Shown: positions 59,516 through 64,000 of the stretch, one piece after another
Layout: the number at the start of each line of letters is the position of its first letter
Position numbering within the stretch: position 1 is the first letter of the stretch
Source: Amblyornis subalaris
Taxonomy: Eukaryota; Chordata; Aves; Passeriformes; Ptilonorhynchidae
Direction: 5' to 3'
Assembly (NCBI GenBank): GCA_018881555.1
Contig: JACAXG010000074.1
Span: 2,425,081-2,489,080 of the forward strand
DNA length: 64,000 nt
Position numbers and translations under genes: made by a program
The notes under the pieces: generated by a model
Told to the model about the DNA's origin: nothing
Database searches by the model: none
The model's input: only the letters and a program-made list of their open reading frames with translations

Positions 59516-59610
59516 AATATCTCTATATATCTATATCTCTTCACCTGTGTATACCCCTTCAATATTAATATATTCTGTCTATCTCTCTGTCTATCTGTTT
59601 ATCTATCTCG
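59516..59610. repeat. Degenerate (TATC)n / (CTAT)n microsatellite
   Basis: Two blocks of CTATATATCTATATCTC and CTATCTCTCTGTCTATCTG with TATCTATC units are separated by about 35 unrelated bases. A T run at 59505-59515 precedes them. Confidence 0.8.
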
Positions 59611-62261
59611 TGGTTTTTTGATCCAGTCAGTGTTGTTATCTGTGTCAAACGTGGGCAATTGTAGTTGATGTAGCAAAGAAAGTGTTTTACAGTTTTCCTG
59701 ATGTTCTTTGCCTTTGTTTTCTGCTTTATTTGTCCTTCGAAGCTGGGAACTGCATCATCCTCTCTGAACCTGCCGACACAAAATTTATTGACATCCTACC
59801 TAAAGGAAAGGGTGATGGATAACAAGAACAGGAGAAGGTGTAGGTTTGATGGATGACTTGGGTCTCAAAAGCCTGTGATCAGCCCAGCAATTGCCTTTGT
59901 CCATTTGAGTTATTCAGGAATCATGTCAGTCCTTCCCTTTCCTCAAAACTGATAAATCTGTAATAATAAATCTGATAAGTGTGTGTTGTGACAAATGTGC
60001 ACCCAGGTAGTGTTCTGGAAGGTGAGACTGGGCCAGCTGGGCCGGGGCCAGGTCACAGAGAGGAAAAGGTGTCTCTCAGCTTTGATCTCCAGTCTCATGC
60101 TCCCCCTCACGTGCTTTTGTGGTTGTCATAGGTGTTTCACACAGGATTGAAGACAAATCACATTTTCCACAAGTCTTTCTAGAAGATGGTTCTGATGGAG
60201 ATTTGTGCCAGTCCTAGCAGGAATACTCATTAAATCCTTTTTTTTTCTTTTCAATGGAATTTAATTCCAATTTGCTGGCTTAAATATCTAAAACAACCAC
60301 TCAGTAGTTTAAAGAATGCAGCATGAGGGACCAAACCCTCTGATTTCTGTCCTCCTGAGGGATGTCTCCTCACTGGAATGTCTAATCTCTTGCTCCTTAT
60401 TCACGTTTCTTTCCCACTGACTCTTGAACTATTTTTCATTTGTTGTTTTAACTTCCAGGCAACACTTGGAATTCGTTCCTACAGCTTCCCACTGGCCATG
60501 CAGGGCACTGGGAGGCAGCCAGGGCGTGCAGAGGAGCATCCCAACCTGCCCAGGGTACTTCTGCAGGGGCTCATGGGGCTCAGGGGGTGAGAGTGGGGTC
60601 TGGGGNACAGACTCCCCACTTTGCTTCAGTGTCAGGGTTTACTGGGGAGTTTCTGGCCAGCTTCTTGCAGACCCACAAGGGCAGAGAAGTTTCTTGTCGT
60701 TTCTTGTTCTTTGTTTGCTGCGCTGAGATGTTGAGGTGCAAGGAATTCCCCTGGTCATGGTGGAGGTCCCAGTTAGAGCTCTGGCCTGCTGGAGCTTGGT
60801 GTGGGGCACAAGGTCCCCTTGGAGGTGCTTGGTGCTCTTTCCTTCCTGAGCTGCCTGGGGAGCCTGCAGNGGCTCATTAGTGGTGTTTGTATAGAACATC
60901 GGGCTCCTGCCTGGAAACCAAACACAGTGTTTGTGCATATGTTAAAGGAATAAAACTTCCTGCCTTTCCTTTATTGACATTTATTTATGTTAAAAATGTG
61001 GGCAAGTCCGCTGCCTGGGCATGGCTCAGATCTCCACCAGCATAAAGCAAATTAAAATGTTATTTTGTCAGAAGGCATCCAGCGAGAGCAAGCAGGAAGG
61101 GGAAAGGTGGAGGCACAGGCAGAGAGAGAGGGCAAGTTAGAGCTGCTTAGGTGGCAAAGCTCAGGTTCTCACCCTGGAAACTTCCTTTGGGTCTCTGTGT
61201 CCCTCCTAACCTGTGCCAGCAGCGGTTCTATGCAGATCGATTATCTCCTCCTATGCAAGCCCCATGCAGTGAATGCAGGTTTTTCCCCATTTCTGCCATC
61301 AGAGCAAGAGTTCCCCACCTGAGCTGCCTCTGCCCCTGATCCTGGCCTTGTACCCAGTGACCCAAACCCTCGTGGCTTGTGACCCCTGTGCTCGTGGGGG
61401 AGTGTTCTCCTGCAACAGCCTGGCTTGTCCCAGAGCTGTTGGACTGCCATGGAAGTGCCAGGGGCTTTGTTGTGATCTTCAACACTGCAGACAATAAATG
61501 ACAACAACAGAAAGGCCTTCTTTCCATTTTTCCCTTTCTCAGCCTCCCTCCCTTGCCTGTGGTACCCGTCCTCATCTCTGGGGAAAAGGGATAATTCAGA
61601 GGTGATTGCATGCAAAGATCAGTCTGGAAGGTGTGGAGAGGCCAGGGTGGAGGTCCCTGGTTGTGATGTGAAGGAAATTTTAAAGGTCACACGAGAGGGA
61701 AACAGCAGAGACACGGGCTGAGCGGTCAAAGAGAGAATCCGCAATGCTTCTGGAGGCTGCACGGCAGAAATGTGATAGGAGAGGCAAGGATGTGCTGGAC
61801 AGATGCAGCCTTTCACCTGAGCCTGTGTGAAGCCACTGCTGAACCTGGGAAGTGCTCAGGGAATTGAAAGCCCCATCCATCACCCGAGAGCAGGAGCGGG
61901 GGCTCTGTGCTGAGAGCAGGCTGAGCTCTCCATGGTGCGAGCTGGAGCTGCAGCAACCCAGCCTGTGCTGTCACACAGCCCTTCCCCTTTCTTTCCGTGC
62001 TTCCACCTGTGCTCTCTGTGCTCAGACTAAAATTCCCAGTCCCAAAAATGTAACAAGAAAGCCGTGGTTATTTCCGTGCCCCCAAAGGCAGATAATTTAT
62101 GCGACGATGAAAACGTGTCTGAGTTAACGAGCTGACTGCTCCTCTGCTGCTGGCTGCGTCACACTGTGCTCGGGAGAGGAGGAGTGAGAGTGCCACCCCT
62201 GCTTGGTTTTCTGTGAGTCCTTCTCCAATCGAAAAGCACATCAGGAGTTGAGCTTTGGCAA

Positions 62262-62293
62262 TTTTTTCTTTTTTTTCTTTTTTTTTTTTTTTT
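62262..62293. repeat. T-rich tract
   Basis: A T run interrupted by two C positions lies in the intergenic region. Confidence 0.95.
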
Positions 62294-64000
62294 GCCTCAT
62301 TTTTGGTGGTTCAAAACGAATCACCTTCTGACTCTGTGTCATTTATGACAATGGCACGGGATCCCAGGAAAGGGCTTTCTGCTGTAAAACTGACCCAAGA
62401 AATTTATTCGAAAAAGGGGAAGAGTATTAGCCCCACATCTACTTTCTCTCTTTTCGCAACAAAAAATATTCATGGTGTTTGTCTCACTTCACTTGAGTTT
62501 CTTGTACAGGTTGGCAGAAACAGCCCCTCCCAGAATCTGATTTAATTAGTCTGCCTGCAGAAACCTGTGAGCATAAATGGCCTTTCTGATGAGCCAGTTC
62601 AAGGACGATGCTTCCAAAGACACCATTCACATTTTTGGCCCTTCCCACCTAACATCTCCTTTTAATAAAGGAAATTTTAAAGGTCAGTAGCTGAAGCCTT
62701 CCTTAACCAGCCTCCCTAAAGCCCCTAAATGCCTCAGATGACCCTCAGCCCTAAGACATGTTTGAAAAGGGAGATGTCAGACACTTTGACACACACTTGC
62801 TGGGAATAAGCCAGGAGTTAACCTGGATGTACGTTCTGAAAATTGTTATTCTGTTTGAATTGTTTTACTAACGGGCGAAACAATCTAGCCAGAAATTGTG
62901 GAGAAAGTATTTTTCATCCCGTGGCTGGACATGGGAGCAGGAGAACTGTTGAAGCCCAAGAGCTGGTGGTCTCCTCCCCTGGACTTGACTGGAGAAGACC
63001 CTGAGCAAGCTGCTCTGCTGCTCCTGCTTCAGGCAGGAGAACTTCCAGGTGCCAGCNGAAATCCTCCCGTGCTGCTGTCAGATCTAAGAGGTGTGAACAA
63101 TCTGTTAGAATGTTTTGTCTCCGTCATCCCCTTAGAGAGGTCTGTGCATTTCTAGAGCCAGCAGGCAAGACCAAAGTAAGGCAAATCCTGTGGCAGTCCC
63201 ACTGAGATTTAATGAGCCACTGCCAGCCCACTGCTGACAGNGCACTATTTCTCATTTCCAGTTTCACTGTGAGGAGGAACGAAGCAAAATATTATCATAT
63301 TTGTGACTTGGAGAACACTGAATTAGCAACCAAGGGGCAGCAAAGGAGGTTTTTTTATAGTCCCCTTGCAATGCTGTTCTGCAAGGGTAGGCAGGGAACT
63401 GCCATCTGAAAAAGCTGGAGCTGCTGTGCCTGGGCCGTGCATGTCCCTGCTTTAGTGGTGGAAACAGGTGCATGTGTGTGCCAGGCACACAGCCCTTCCG
63501 TGGAGCACAGGGAAAAGGGGACACACAGCCTGTTCCAGGCCATACAGATGAAGCAATGGAGCCTGTGGCCACTCTGGGGATGCAGGAAGAAGCAGTGCAG
63601 CTCTTGGGTGTGTTCAAGAAATACAAAAAAAAGACCAAACGGCAGTGTTATGATGACATGATAATTAGTATTTGCCTCTCTTTGGGGATTTGAGAAGTGT
63701 TTTATATCTTTTATGCTGCTGCACTGTCAAATGTGAGACTTCAGTGCCTCTCTGGTGTGTTACAATGCACATTGTGGGTTCTGCTGTTCCCAAGGCTGAT
63801 TAGCTGGGGGCTGATAAGCACCGATAGGCACCNCAGGTAAGGTGTAAATATTAAAATCTGTTGAGATGGCATAACTTAGCCTTCTGATAAGCCCACAAAC
63901 TGAGAGCTTTTGCATGCAGAACCAGCTTACTGCACACAACGACTGATAAGAATCCCCTTTCTCACTCAGTACTCTGTGAAATATTTTCTATGGGATAAAT

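Larger units (their letters stand above)
54776..64000. other. Downstream region without supported genes
   Basis: No coding sequence was recognised. The region holds a T run at 55,661, a tetranucleotide tract near 59,516, a GC-richer stretch at about 60,430-62,230, and a T-rich tract at 62,262. Several short open frames occur in the GC-richer part, as expected where stop codons are rarer. Confidence 0.6.

Noticed and set aside
61065..61615. Overlapping open frames on both strands in GC-richer DNA
   Set aside because: Stop-poor because of composition; translations match no protein and differ in frame without splice signals.
1..64000. CRISPR arrays, operons, phage or plasmid genes, tRNA or rRNA genes
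   Set aside because: None seen; the split gene with GT-AG introns and vertebrate repeats rules out a prokaryotic reading, and no tRNA or rRNA signature was found by eye.

Overview
This 64 kb window is vertebrate genomic DNA, most likely from a bird or another sauropsid. The clues are an intron-rich gene in AT-rich sequence with few interspersed repeats, a decayed CR1-type LINE, an old MIR SINE and G/T-rich simple tracts. No bacterial, phage or plasmid architecture is present. About 130 isolated single-base N positions are scattered through it. They look like masked ambiguous or heterozygous sites rather than assembly gaps.

Positions 1 to about 39,000 hold the 3' portion of one plus-strand gene, recognised by its protein as DPP10 (inactive dipeptidyl peptidase-like 10, an auxiliary subunit of Kv4 potassium channels). 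Seventeen coding exons, all with GT-AG introns and consistent phases, join into one uninterrupted frame of 513 residues ending in a stop at 38,894-38,896. The upstream exons (cytoplasmic tail, transmembrane segment, first propeller blades) lie outside the window. The visible part covers the second half of the beta-propeller and the whole alpha/beta-hydrolase-like domain. The catalytic serine position is glycine, while the aspartate and histidine of the triad are kept, so the protein is a pseudo-peptidase. Conserved cysteines match the known DPP4-family disulfides.

The introns hold a MIR SINE (about 32,503-32,700), several simple-sequence tracts, short tandem duplications, a possible intronic G-quadruplex, and a small very CpG-dense patch at 29,720-29,766. 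This patch lies just upstream of the first long hydrolase exon. An ATG-initiated open frame with a signal-peptide-like start (29,875) runs directly into that exon, which makes it the most interesting unexplained structure in the window.

From about 39,100 to 64,000 no gene could be supported. This fits the gene desert known beyond DPP10 in other amniotes. It contains candidate poly(A) signals, a roughly 1.45 kb decayed plus-strand CR1/L3-like LINE (about 53,325-54,775) with a perfect 12-bp inverted repeat inside it, microsatellites, GC-richer blocks and AT-rich complex stretches that could be conserved noncoding elements. I found no clearly undescribed biological system; the alternative-start idea at 29.7-30.1 kb is the main testable novelty.
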